A stretch of DNA of 64,000 nt from contig NZ_JBCHVB010000006.1 in the NCBI RefSeq assembly GCF_039023475.1, forward strand, positions 186,001 through 250,000, given 5' to 3'. Positions within the stretch are counted from its first letter, which is position 1. Each line of letters starts with the position of its first letter. Below, piece by piece: positions 8,250-15,616 of this stretch. Below the pieces are notes generated by a model. It was not told where the DNA came from and ran no database searches. It saw nothing but the letters and a program-made list of their open reading frames with translations. Source of the DNA: Erwinia sp039023475. GTDB lineage: Bacteria; Pseudomonadota; Gammaproteobacteria; Enterobacterales; Enterobacteriaceae. The position numbers and the translations under genes are program-made.

Positions 8250-9455
8250 ATGGCAAGGACTACGCGCCCTCTCACCAACACAGAAGTTCTTCGTTCCAAA
8301 GCCATTGATAAAGATCTGACGCTGCATGATGGCGACGGACTTTTTATGGTGGTGAAAACTACAGGAAAGAAGCTTTGGCGTTTCCGCTATCAAAGGCCAG
8401 CGACAAAGCAGCGCACTATGATGGGCCTGGGTGCCTTTCCTGCCCTGTCGTTAGCAGATGCCAGACGCGTGCGTGCTGATTACCTCTCCTTACTCGCTAA
8501 TGGCATTGACCCACAGACGCAAGCCGAACAGCTCACAGAACAGCAGCAGATCGCATTAGACAGCATTTTCTCAACCGTGGCCGCTAACTGGTTTGCTTTG
8601 AAACAGGCCAGCGTTACACCGGATTACGCTAAGGATATCTGGCGTTCTCTTGAGAAAGATGTTTTCCCTGCTATTGGAGATATCCCCGTGCAGGAGATTA
8701 AAGCACGTAAGCTGGTTGAAGCCTTGGAGCCTATTAAGGCCCGTGGTGCTCTTGAAACCGTTCGCCGTCTGGTGCAACGTATTAACGAGATTATGATTTA
8801 TGCGGTTAATACCGGGCTAATCGATGCTAATCCTGCGTCTGGTATCGGTATGGCGTTTGAGAAGCCTAAAAAGCAGAATATGCCAACGCTGCGACCAGAG
8901 GAATTGCCGAAACTTATGCATTCCCTGATGATGTCCAATTTGTCCATTCCGACTCGCTGCCTGATCGAATGGCAACTCCTGACTCTTGTGCGCCCTTCAG
9001 AGGCTTCAGGTACTCGATGGGTAGAGATCGATCTTGAGACAAAGCTTTGGACGATTCCAGCCGAGAGGATGAAGGCTAAACGAGAACACATTATTCCTCT
9101 GCCATCCCAGGCGGTCGAAATTTTAGAGGTGATGAAGCCTATCAGTGCTCATCGTGAACATGTATTCCCCAGCCGCAATAATCCAAAAATGCCAATGAAT
9201 AGCCAGACTGCTAATGCCGCACTCAAGCGCATTGGTTACGGGGGGAAACTTGTCGCTCATGGGTTGCGCTCTATAGCAAGTACAGCGCTAAATGAAGCGG
9301 GTTTTAATTCTGACGTTATTGAAGCAGCACTTGCTCATAGTGATAAAAATGAAGTTCGTAGAGCATACAATCGTTCAACATATTTAATTAAAAGAATAGA
9401 ACTGATGGAGTGGTGGGGCTTACAAATAAAACCAGCCCTACGCAATAAGCTTTGA
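8250..9455 (+). CDS. int: Tyrosine recombinase (P4-type integrase), island 1
   Basis: A 401-residue site-specific recombinase that would insert and excise island 1 at ssrA. The N-terminal DUF4102 arm-binding domain (about residues 1-90), a central SAM-like core-binding domain (about 105-190) and the catalytic domain are all present. The catalytic set is Arg248 (LVRPSEA), His337 and Arg340 (HGLRS), His363 and Tyr373 (RAYNRS). It aligns without gaps to the integrase of island 2 over most of its length, so the two are recent relatives. A ribosome site AGGAAAG lies upstream. A terminator hairpin follows at 9494-9519. Confidence 0.93.
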   Translation: MARTTRPLTNTEVLRSKAIDKDLTLHDGDGLFMVVKTTGKKLWRFRYQRPATKQRTMMGLGAFPALSLADARRVRADYLSLLANGIDPQTQAEQLTEQQQIALDSIFSTVAANWFALKQASVTPDYAKDIWRSLEKDVFPAIGDIPVQEIKARKLVEALEPIKARGALETVRRLVQRINEIMIYAVNTGLIDANPASGIGMAFEKPKKQNMPTLRPEELPKLMHSLMMSNLSIPTRCLIEWQLLTLVRPSEASGTRWVEIDLETKLWTIPAERMKAKREHIIPLPSQAVEILEVMKPISAHREHVFPSRNNPKMPMNSQTANAALKRIGYGGKLVAHGLRSIASTALNEAGFNSDVIEAALAHSDKNEVRRAYNRSTYLIKRIELMEWWGLQIKPALRNKL

Positions 9456-9493
9456 TGATCACATATACTCATTTTTATTACTTGTAGTTTATA

Positions 9494-9519
9494 AAAAGCC
9501 TCGTATGAGGCCTTTTGTT
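9494..9519. terminator. Bidirectional terminator between int and the AIPR gene
   Basis: AAGCCTC/GAGGC hairpin with a GTAT loop, A-rich on the left and T-rich on the right, directly between the two convergent stop codons. Confidence 0.7.
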
Positions 9520-11262
9520 TTAGAAAGCTGGTTTTACATTCTTCTCAAACAATTCATATACTGGACGATTCATCTGTGCAGTAGCAGCAATTAGTTGTGA
9601 AAAATTAGATGTACATTCCCTAACCTTTGTTGGGCTTTTTAAACCGCCATCAATTAAGGCTGGCAAAAGTTGGTTACTTAAAGCCAAGCAAATGTCTACT
9701 ATCGGTTCCCAAATTGTCTCAGCACTGGATGGCGATACATCATTTCCAAATGAAACTCTAAACAGATCAGGTATGGGCCGCCCCAGAAAGCTCTCTAGAC
9801 ATTCAGTGATAGCAGAACAAAGCAGCGGGATCGCCCCCCTGTATCTCAAATATTCTAATTGAGCTGCATCGTTTTTAGATAATGTTTCTTTTTTCCCTAA
9901 ATGAATTTTCTTATTGACTATACATTTCATCAATGAAAATGCACAAACAATATGGGATGCTTTCGTGCTGTCATTAAATATTTTTGAGTAATAGGAATCA
10001 TTTGTCCAAATAGCAGACCTTTGGTTATATGCTATAGTTGGTTCTCCATGAAAACTCATTAGAGCCTGTCCAACTGTGTATGATGGTAAGAGATTTGGCT
10101 TTCTACGTATGACACTTTCGGCGCTGCCTCTGCGACCACCTTCATACTCAGCATCTGGAATAGAAGAAAACTCAACCTTCAAGCGCTTTTGTATTTTATC
10201 TGTGCTTCTAAAATCAGATGCCTCAACTTTATTCTGGCTGTTATTATATTGAATAATATTTTGAATTAAATCAGCATCTCCATCTCTAACTTTTATAAAT
10301 CTTGCCTGAACTCTAACATCTTCTGTTGGTAAACGAGCAAGAGATCCAAGAGCGCCTGTCGTTTGTGCACCATTAACGATTGACATACCTCTGACTTCAA
10401 GATTGCGAACTTTTTCATTGTACTTATAATCATGAACTAATATTGTAACTCCATTATTGAAAACCCAGAAGTCAGATGCTGAATTTTCTGCGCTAGTTTT
10501 AATGCCATTGTTAATATTAGAATCCGTAGATCTTGAGCCAAGATAATCTCTCACGTTTGCAGAGAAAACATTCAACTTATGCTTTTTATAAGCCCTCGCT
10601 AAATCCTTACCTTGAATCGTAGTACAAAACGAAGCCCACTCCCCTCCATTTATTTCATAACCGCCATCACTTACTTTTATGTTGAAAATTTCATCAACCA
10701 AGATTGGAGATAGAGATTCACTGTACCACTCAGTAATTTTTTCTGCACCAACCTCTACAGCATGCACCTGAACTTTTGAATGATTGAAATCATGCTTCAA
10801 AATAGTATTTGCAGTTTGCTGAACCGTTACCAACTCCTGCCTCACATTTTTTGAAATTGGCAAGTTGTGGACATACCAAACATATAAAGTTTTTATTTTA
10901 GATTGCCTGATTAAATCTCGAATCTGTTTTGCCGAGGAGTTTATTCTTTCAGGCACCTCTTTTAAATCTCTTTGCAGAAGCCATGCTAAAGCGATATTGA
11001 GGTCACTGGCCTTATTTGCTGGGGCTTCTTGTCTATCTTTTCCTGAAAAGTAGCATTGGGCGAGAACGGCAAATTCTTCTTCTTCATTAATATAAACAAG
11101 ATCGCATTTTTTATCATCGTGCCCATCAGTAATAGATTCCGCAGCAACTCCATCAATGTCATCTATTCGAAAGTGCAGTGCTAATGCAAATAAGGCTAAA
11201 CCATTGTCCCCATATGATTTCAGATCTTCTCTGCTTTCATAGGCCTGTGTCCATGTACTCAT
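9520..11262 (-). CDS. AIPR-family abortive infection protein, island 1
   Basis: A 580-residue protein of the AIPR family (abortive infection phage resistance). The family signature is clear: FWVFNNGVTILV (about residues 265-276) and GMSIVNGAQTTGAL (about 292-305). The N-terminus has a D-x-V..A-x-Q pattern (CDLVYINEEEEFAVLAQ) that may be a weakened nuclease fold; this is only suggestive. It lies between int and psu, the interval in P4-like satellites known to hold exchangeable anti-phage genes, and its low GC content differs from the phage genes beside it. AGGA lies 8 bases before the ATG. A second, distant AIPR gene is in island 2. Confidence 0.8.
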   Translation of the reverse strand: MSTWTQAYESREDLKSYGDNGLALFALALHFRIDDIDGVAAESITDGHDDKKCDLVYINEEEEFAVLAQCYFSGKDRQEAPANKASDLNIALAWLLQRDLKEVPERINSSAKQIRDLIRQSKIKTLYVWYVHNLPISKNVRQELVTVQQTANTILKHDFNHSKVQVHAVEVGAEKITEWYSESLSPILVDEIFNIKVSDGGYEINGGEWASFCTTIQGKDLARAYKKHKLNVFSANVRDYLGSRSTDSNINNGIKTSAENSASDFWVFNNGVTILVHDYKYNEKVRNLEVRGMSIVNGAQTTGALGSLARLPTEDVRVQARFIKVRDGDADLIQNIIQYNNSQNKVEASDFRSTDKIQKRLKVEFSSIPDAEYEGGRRGSAESVIRRKPNLLPSYTVGQALMSFHGEPTIAYNQRSAIWTNDSYYSKIFNDSTKASHIVCAFSLMKCIVNKKIHLGKKETLSKNDAAQLEYLRYRGAIPLLCSAITECLESFLGRPIPDLFRVSFGNDVSPSSAETIWEPIVDICLALSNQLLPALIDGGLKSPTKVRECTSNFSQLIAATAQMNRPVYELFEKNVKPAF

Positions 11263-11501
11263 GCTTAATCCTTAGTTAAGAAAAACTTGAGATTATCGTT
11301 TACCACTTAAGCAATCAACTGCATTTTCTATGTAAGCGCGCGCTCGTACCCCCGCCACGCCTGCCCGCTTTATGCAGCAGTTTTCATGCACCTGCATGAT
11401 TAGCTCTGTGCCGCGCCGCAGCTGGCCTTTCATGCCGTTCCGGGATGGCGGAGAGTCATGCGTTTTCATGCAGCATAGACATGCACTCACGCAACGGACG
11501 T
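11263..11501 (-). other. Gap between cargo gene and psu; candidate packaging (cos) region
   Basis: In P4 the cos site lies beyond psu, between it and the int-side genes, which is this position. On the minus strand 11349-11361 reads GGCGTGGCGGGGG, similar to the P2/P4 cohesive end GGCGAGGCGGGG. A 65-codon reading frame across it (11293-11490, ENCCIKR, AGVAGVRARA) may simply reflect conserved packaging DNA. Only the partial match and the position support this. Confidence 0.3.
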
Positions 11502-11527
11502 AAAAAAGCCCGGCACTGGCCGGGCTT
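11502..11527 (-). terminator. Terminator of the sid-delta-psu operon
   Basis: Read leftward: AAGCCCGGC/GCCGGGCTT stem, 4-base loop, then TTTTTT, 24 bases past the psu stop. Confidence 0.85.
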
Positions 11528-11550
11528 CGGTGAGTTTCTGCGCTTGCCGC

Positions 11551-12363
11551 TCAGAAAATTTTACGCTTGCTGCGATCGGTTCTGGCTCCCCGGAAAGGAT
11601 GCGCACCGCTCACGCTCAGCACGTCATCCCGGAACATCAACGGCTGGTTTACCCCCGTCCATTGCTTAATAAGGTTCTGGACATATTCACGGTAAAGCGT
11701 GTCAGCATCGTTCGCGCCTTCAATAACGCCCGGTGCATGGGTTGAGCCATTCTGTTCAAACTGGCTGTATTTCATCCTGAGCAGGCTGCTCAGCTCGGCG
11801 CCATGAATGATAAAGAAGTCATCAATAAGCGTATCAATGCGCTCACTCGTGATGCCCTCATGACAGAATACGTAAGCGTTAGCCTTGCGTCCGGTCACGT
11901 CTGCCAGTACTGGCAGCTGCTTTTCCTTTTCGGCAATCAGCCCGGCAAGGTCTGATGCCGTTTCCTGCTGTTCCAGATACTCCGCGCGCAGTGCCTTCAT
12001 ATCCGGCGTGACGCTGCCGCCATTCTGTCCCAGCATTTCACGGAAGCGCGCCCGGTTGTCCCGGCTTGCCTGTTCCATCTCTGTTTTACGCTGGCGCAGC
12101 TCGCTGAGATTTTCAGTGGCGGCATTTTCGGCCTGCCTCGCTTCCAGCCAGGCAAGCATCTTCACGTTGAGGTCTTCGATACGTAAACGCCAGTCAGGGG
12201 AAAGGCCCTTCACCAGCTCGGTGGTGTGGCTGATAACGTCAGCCTCGGGTAATCGCAGGAGCCATCCGGCTTCCTTAAGTGGCCGCTGTACTCTGGCCTG
12301 CGCCGTACCAATACGGTTACCGGCGACCTGAATCTGTTCGTCGGTCATCTGCTGCTGTGTCAT
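11551..12363 (-). CDS. psu: P4 Psu-like protein (polarity suppression / capsid decoration)
   Basis: A 270-residue protein in the position of P4 psu, last gene of a sid-delta-psu operon. P4 Psu (190 residues) decorates the small capsid and inhibits the Rho terminator. Shared features are an AWLEARQAE helix and a coiled-coil middle (about residues 85-190, many charged and Gln residues) followed by a hydrophobic helix HGAELSSLL. It is longer than P4 Psu by about 80 residues, mainly at the N-terminus. Assignment rests on gene order and general helical pattern more than on close identity; a Sid-type scaffold protein is the alternative. Confidence 0.65.
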   Translation of the reverse strand: MTQQQMTDEQIQVAGNRIGTAQARVQRPLKEAGWLLRLPEADVISHTTELVKGLSPDWRLRIEDLNVKMLAWLEARQAENAATENLSELRQRKTEMEQASRDNRARFREMLGQNGGSVTPDMKALRAEYLEQQETASDLAGLIAEKEKQLPVLADVTGRKANAYVFCHEGITSERIDTLIDDFFIIHGAELSSLLRMKYSQFEQNGSTHAPGVIEGANDADTLYREYVQNLIKQWTGVNQPLMFRDDVLSVSGAHPFRGARTDRSKRKIF

Positions 12364-12380
12364 GCTGCTTTTCCTCTCTG

Positions 12381-12656
12381 TCAGGGTTGTGCGTGGCGGT
12401 CTTTGCGGGTACTGGCTGAACCATAGCGGCCCAGCGTCTGCGGCTGGCGAACCGGGACGTCATTCTGCGGTTTAGGCTCTGCCGCCACGGGCTTGTGCGG
12501 TTTCATGATGATTTTCTCCACGCTCTCCAGCGCGGTGAACGTGCACGAGCAATCCAGATTCCGGCACTGATACCAGGTTCGCTTGACGGTGGGAGATTCA
12601 TAGGCGCTGGTACGCGTGTGCGATACCGTGCCGCATTCCGGGCATTTAAGCGCCAT
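12381..12656 (-). CDS. Ogr/Delta-type zinc-finger late transcription activator
   Basis: A 91-residue activator of the P2 Ogr / P4 Delta family. The zinc ligands Cys5, Cys8, Cys31 and Cys36 (CPECG, then YQCRNLDC) and the following TFTALESVEKIIMKP match P2 Ogr closely. P4 Delta itself is a double-length fusion of two such units; here there is only one, plus a Pro/Gln-rich tail. It would bind RNA polymerase alpha and turn on late promoters of the satellite and of a P2-like helper phage. It lies between sid and psu. Confidence 0.88.
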   Translation of the reverse strand: MALKCPECGTVSHTRTSAYESPTVKRTWYQCRNLDCSCTFTALESVEKIIMKPHKPVAAEPKPQNDVPVRQPQTLGRYGSASTRKDRHAQP

Positions 12657-12746
12657 CGACTGGCCTCCTGGCGCTTATCAGACTTTCAGAACGCTGCCGG
12701 TAACGAAAGTGTCTGGCAGGCGAGTAGCTGCGCTGGCAGTCCTGGC

Positions 12747-13490
12747 TCATTGTGCTGTGTCCTTCGCGTCCATTTCACGCTTCATGAACAGTGTATGTCG
12801 CGTCATCGGGCTGGGCGCATTACGTGCATCGTGATGCGCCTGCGATGCAGCACTGAGCCCTGTTCCCGAAAGCAGGGCATCTCCTTCTGCGGACGGAGCA
12901 TGCTTCATCGCTTTTTCGGTAATGTCTCCCCGGATGAACTGCTTAATTTTGGTTTCTGCATCATCCACGCCCTCATAGCCGCCGGCATGATAAAGCCCCA
13001 TTGCGTGCATCCGAAGACTGAGGGCCTGCATCATTGCCTCACCATGCTCCGCCATGAACTGTGCCCATACATGGTGCGAGTAAACCATCATCAATGATTT
13101 GTGAGCATTAATGTATTCTTTTGCCCGGTCTCCGGAGGCCCACGGGAGGGTTTCCGTTTCGGTCTGAAGTGTGCTCAGCAATTCATCAAACTCGTTCAGC
13201 GTTTCGCGGGCCAGTGCGATATCCGTACGCAGCTTCTTCATGCGCGGCGTCATACTGCCCTGGTTTTCCCGGAACAGTTCGCGCCACTCCTCATTCATGA
13301 TTTTCGCTTCAGCTTCTGTTTCTTCCCGGCGGCGTCTGATGGTGGCGGCCATCGTTGCGGCTTCAGTCTGTTGCCTGCGTGCAGCAAGCCATGCTGATTT
13401 AGCGGTCTGTACTTTCTCAAGCGCCTGCCGGGTAGCGGCGGGTAATGCGGTGGTAAAGTCTGCTTCGGGGGTGCGGTGGGTGTCGGTCAT
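12747..13490 (-). CDS. sid: P4 Sid-like capsid size determination protein
   Basis: A 247-residue, highly helical protein, close in length to P4 Sid (244). Sid forms an external scaffold that forces helper capsid protein into a smaller shell. The charged coiled coil (about residues 25-115), the SMTPRMKKLRTDIALARE segment and the helix KEYINAHKSLMMVYSHHV resemble the matching regions of Sid. It is the first gene of the leftward late operon; the delta gene starts 90 bases after its stop. Sequence identity is modest, so gene order carries weight. Confidence 0.7.
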   Translation of the reverse strand: MTDTHRTPEADFTTALPAATRQALEKVQTAKSAWLAARRQQTEAATMAATIRRRREETEAEAKIMNEEWRELFRENQGSMTPRMKKLRTDIALARETLNEFDELLSTLQTETETLPWASGDRAKEYINAHKSLMMVYSHHVWAQFMAEHGEAMMQALSLRMHAMGLYHAGGYEGVDDAETKIKQFIRGDITEKAMKHAPSAEGDALLSGTGLSAASQAHHDARNAPSPMTRHTLFMKREMDAKDTAQ

Positions 13491-13656
13491 GTTGTTTCCT
13501 GCCTTTTCGGTTTCGGGAAGTCAATTGTGCCGGCGCTGACACAGCTGAACTACCGGATGCCGTTGTCTCAGCGACCAGACAAAAAGACCTTCTTCTGGCT
13601 AGCCAGGAAAAGGACTTCGTAAACCCATCATGCTGATTTTAATTTTATATATATCC

Positions 13657-13757
13657 TTCACCTTTCTTCACCCTTAAGAAAAAAAGAATAAATACAGTAA
13701 ATTAAAGGGTGAACAATCGAAAAGTGATTCTTCACCTTCTGTTCACCATTGTTCACC
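13657..13757. repeat. Candidate satellite replication origin (iterons)
   Basis: Six copies of the hexamer TTCACC or its complement in about 100 bp: 13657, 13667, 13731, 13742 and 13752 direct, 13708 inverted. Three extend to GGTGAACA, the type I iteron bound by P4 alpha protein. The surroundings are AT-rich, and a second cluster lies after the alpha gene. Known P4 biology (ori plus crr) fits; the assignment is inferred. Confidence 0.6.
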
Positions 13758-14032
13758 CATCAGGAGACTGTATAAAATATTTCCATTGTTATTTTCGATT
13801 AATTTGAAATTATTAATAAGTTAAAAAAACTTGCTTTAAGCTTACTACGGCTTATTTGTGCTTATTTGTCTTTATATGTCACAGCCATTTTTTGCTGTGC
13901 GATTTGTATTCAGTTTTTCTCTGACTCATACAAATTCAGCTTGTTGCTTTGCAGTAAAATATACTCAAAATAAAGAGCTACCAGAGACCGGGCACGTCCG
14001 CCCGGCTCGTTACGGAACCCTGAGAGGTAGCC
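13758..14032. other. AT-rich intergenic region before vis
   Basis: Continues the gap that starts after sid at 13491. Besides the iterons it contains AT-rich DNA with repeated GCTTA and CTTATTTGT words (about 13832-13870). Promoters for the leftward sid operon and the rightward vis operon should lie here, but none is clear enough to mark. Confidence 0.35.
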
Positions 14033-14299
14033 ATGTATAACACTGTTTCCGCATCTTCATCCGCTCCGGCGGCCCCTGTTTTACCTTCATCGCTGCCCGC
14101 TCAGGAACGCTTTATCCGCCTGCCGGAAGTGATGCATATCTGTGGCTTATCCCGTTCCACCGTTTACGATCTCATCAGCCGCAATGCCTTTCCGGCGCAG
14201 GTCTCGCTGGGCGGAAAAAATGTGGCGTGGCTTGCCAGTGAAGTTGGCGACTGGATGAATGATCGCATTGCCGCGCGCGGTCAGGAGCGTTTGTCATGA
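14033..14299 (+). CDS. vis: Vis/AlpA-family excisionase-regulator
   Basis: An 88-residue DNA-binding protein of the AlpA family, equal in length to P4 Vis. The helix-turn-helix is LPEVMHICGLSRSTVYDLI (about residues 32-50), followed by a wing and VAWLASEVGDWMNDR. In P4, Vis bends DNA at attP for excision and represses promoters. A GAGAGG ribosome site precedes the ATG. Its stop overlaps the start of the next gene (ATGA), so the two are coupled. Confidence 0.85.
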   Translation: MYNTVSASSSAPAAPVLPSSLPAQERFIRLPEVMHICGLSRSTVYDLISRNAFPAQVSLGGKNVAWLASEVGDWMNDRIAARGQERLS

Positions 14300-14514
14300 T
14301 TGTGCTTACCATCGGCGGAAAGACGCACGGCCTGTCCTTGAATAATGCGCAGCTGCTAGCACTGGCGATTGCAACTGAAACGGATAAAACGGGGCAGCCG
14401 CAGTGCTTTCAGGGTACAGATACCGGCTTTAACGAACGCAGTGTCACAACCCCACCCGGTAAAACCGAATTGCAGACGTTTTCCCGCGCCGGCATCATCC
14501 TCACCGACTGCTGA
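14296..14514 (+). CDS. Small protein of unknown function, coupled to vis
   Basis: A 72-residue reading frame starting in the vis stop codon (ATGA overlap). No domain is recognised. The first 30 residues look folded (MIVLTIGGKTHGLSLNNAQ, LLALAIATE); the rest is low in hydrophobic residues. The overlap and orientation are the main reasons to believe it is translated. Similar small frames occur at this place in P4-like prophages, as far as I recall. Confidence 0.5.
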   Translation: MIVLTIGGKTHGLSLNNAQLLALAIATETDKTGQPQCFQGTDTGFNERSVTTPPGKTELQTFSRAGIILTDC

Positions 14515-14640
14515 GGTGCAAATGCTGCTTAATCTGCTGTTCCCCGGCTTGCGTGCAGGGGTCATTCCCTGGTACAGTCTTGTTGCTGTCGCAAAATCGG
14601 CAGCCGGGCGTAGGAACCCGAGTTACTCAATGGCGACACC

Positions 14641-14663
14641 AGACGCGCCACGCGTCTTTTTTT
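14641..14663 (+). terminator. Leader terminator in the immunity region
   Basis: AGACGCG/CGCGTCT stem, CCA loop, seven T. It lies just after the first target copy, where a transcript from the vis side would be stopped. Confidence 0.85.
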
Positions 14664-14730
14664 GTGTCCATGCCTCAGTGCACCCATTTTTCGGGCAGCG
14701 GTTATATATCCGTTGTGCCGTCCGCGTAAT

Positions 14731-14809
14731 GGTGGCCCGGGCGGGGCAGCCTTCGGGCTGGCCGGTATCCATTGAGGCCGGTATTCCTACCCCCGTTCGG
14801 GCTGCCACC
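14731..14809 (+). ncRNA. P4 CI / C4-type antisense immunity RNA
   Basis: About 79 bases closed by GGTGGC (14731-14736) pairing with GCCACC (14804-14809). Inside are a CAGCC-TTCG-GGCTG hairpin (14747-14760) and a loop that displays CCATTGAG, complementary to target copies on both sides. Size, fold and flanking targets fit P4 CI RNA and phage P1 C4 RNA. It sits upstream of an Icd-like gene, which is the kind of gene C4 RNA controls. Ends are estimated from the outer stem. Confidence 0.75.
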
Positions 14810-14866
14810 CATGAGTGTAGGAACTCCGGTGGTGGCAATAACCGCTACTCAATGGAGACTGCCATC

Positions 14867-15061
14867 ATGGCTAAAGTCACTCATTCCCCACATATTCAGT
14901 TCGTCTTTGTTTTTGCCGCCCTGCGCCGCTGTGAGCGCCATTCCCGTATTCAGATGCTTCGCACCACAGCTGCCAGTGAGCGCGCCGCGCGCCTGACACT
15001 TGCACGTGATTACATTCTGTCACTGGCCGCCCGCCTGCCGGTCAGGGAGGTGCGCGCATGA
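14867..15061 (+). CDS. Icd-like host cell division inhibitor
   Basis: A 64-residue protein resembling the Icd-like family found in P1 and P4-like elements, where it is held silent by the C4/CI antisense RNA. The typical C-terminal pattern A-x-R-x-x-L-A-x-(Q/D)-Y-I-L-S-x-A-A-R-L-P-V is seen (LARDYILSLAARLPVREV). The start ATG follows directly on the second target copy of the immunity RNA. The stop overlaps the next start (ATGA). Function in this host is by family only. Confidence 0.65.
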   Translation: MAKVTHSPHIQFVFVFAALRRCERHSRIQMLRTTAASERAARLTLARDYILSLAARLPVREVRA

Positions 15062-15282
15062 ATCACGCCAGCATTTCCCCTGAAGACATTCTTCGCCTCG
15101 ACCATATCCGCAACGTTGGTCTGCTGGTATCTGACCTGACCCGGATTCAGGACTGTCACGAAGCGCCACCGGCTGACCAGCGCGCGCAGCTGGCTTCCCT
15201 GATTTACCTGATGACCGCACAGCTGGACGGCGTGGTGACACGCTGTCATGACGGCTGGATGAATGAGGAGGTGCAGCCATGA
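15058..15282 (+). CDS. Small P4-like early protein, unknown function
   Basis: A 74-residue, mostly helical protein (ISPEDILRLDHIRNVGLLVS, LASLIYLMTAQLDGVV). No known domain. Its start overlaps the stop of the Icd-like gene and its stop overlaps the start of the next gene, both as ATGA, which argues strongly that it is translated as part of the early operon leading to alpha. Confidence 0.65.
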   Translation: MNHASISPEDILRLDHIRNVGLLVSDLTRIQDCHEAPPADQRAQLASLIYLMTAQLDGVVTRCHDGWMNEEVQP

Positions 15283-15602
15283 AAGAACGTACTCTGTCAC
15301 CCGCTTTAAAAGCCGCGCTTTACCGCCGCGCGGTGGCCTGTGCCTGGCTGACCCTCTGCCATGAGCAGAACCGCTATCACTCCCTGACGCTGGCGTGTGT
15401 TGAACACGCCATCGAAACCGGGCTGGAAGGATTTTATCTGCGCCAGCACGGACGCCAGCGCGGGCAGGAAATCGCCTGTGCGCTGCTGGCTGACCTGATG
15501 GCCGCCGGGCCGCTGAAAGCCGCGCCGTGCCTGTCCTTTCTGGGACAGGTGGTGATGGATGAACTGTGCGGGCGTCTTAAAGACGTGCCGGTACTGCACT
15601 GA
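15279..15602 (+). CDS. P4 epsilon-like derepression protein
   Basis: A 107-residue protein in the place of P4 epsilon, just before alpha. Epsilon inactivates the repressor of a P2-like helper prophage and so starts helper induction. Segments such as ALYRRAVACAWLT, EGFYLRQHG and the C-terminal LSFLGQVVMDELC match what is usually annotated as the derepression protein in enterobacterial P4-like elements. It is coupled to the previous gene by ATGA and ends 14 bases before alpha. Confidence 0.65.
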   Translation: MKERTLSPALKAALYRRAVACAWLTLCHEQNRYHSLTLACVEHAIETGLEGFYLRQHGRQRGQEIACALLADLMAAGPLKAAPCLSFLGQVVMDELCGRLKDVPVLH

Positions 15603-15616
15603 GGGAGAATAAAATT

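Larger units (their letters stand above)
14610..14855 (+). repeat. SeqA/seqC-type targets around the immunity RNA
   Basis: GTAGGAA followed by CTCAATGG occurs at 14610-14616 / 14626-14633 and again at 14817-14823 / 14848-14855. Between them the complements CCATTGAG (14769-14776) and TTCCTAC (14784-14790) appear inside the candidate antisense RNA. This is the seqA-seqB-seqC layout of P4 immunity, where pairing of the small RNA with leader copies causes early transcription stop. Confidence 0.7.

Noticed and set aside
8002..8256. 84-codon frame antisense to the ssrA end
   Set aside because: Overlaps tmRNA and the attachment site. Such frames are a known annotation artefact in tRNA-like DNA.
13858..14040. 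60-codon frame before vis
   Set aside because: Runs through AT-rich DNA into the vis start with no ribosome site or protein pattern.
14369..14866. Long upstream extension of the Icd-like frame
   Set aside because: It would translate the immunity RNA, its targets and a terminator; the ATG at 14867 fits the family.
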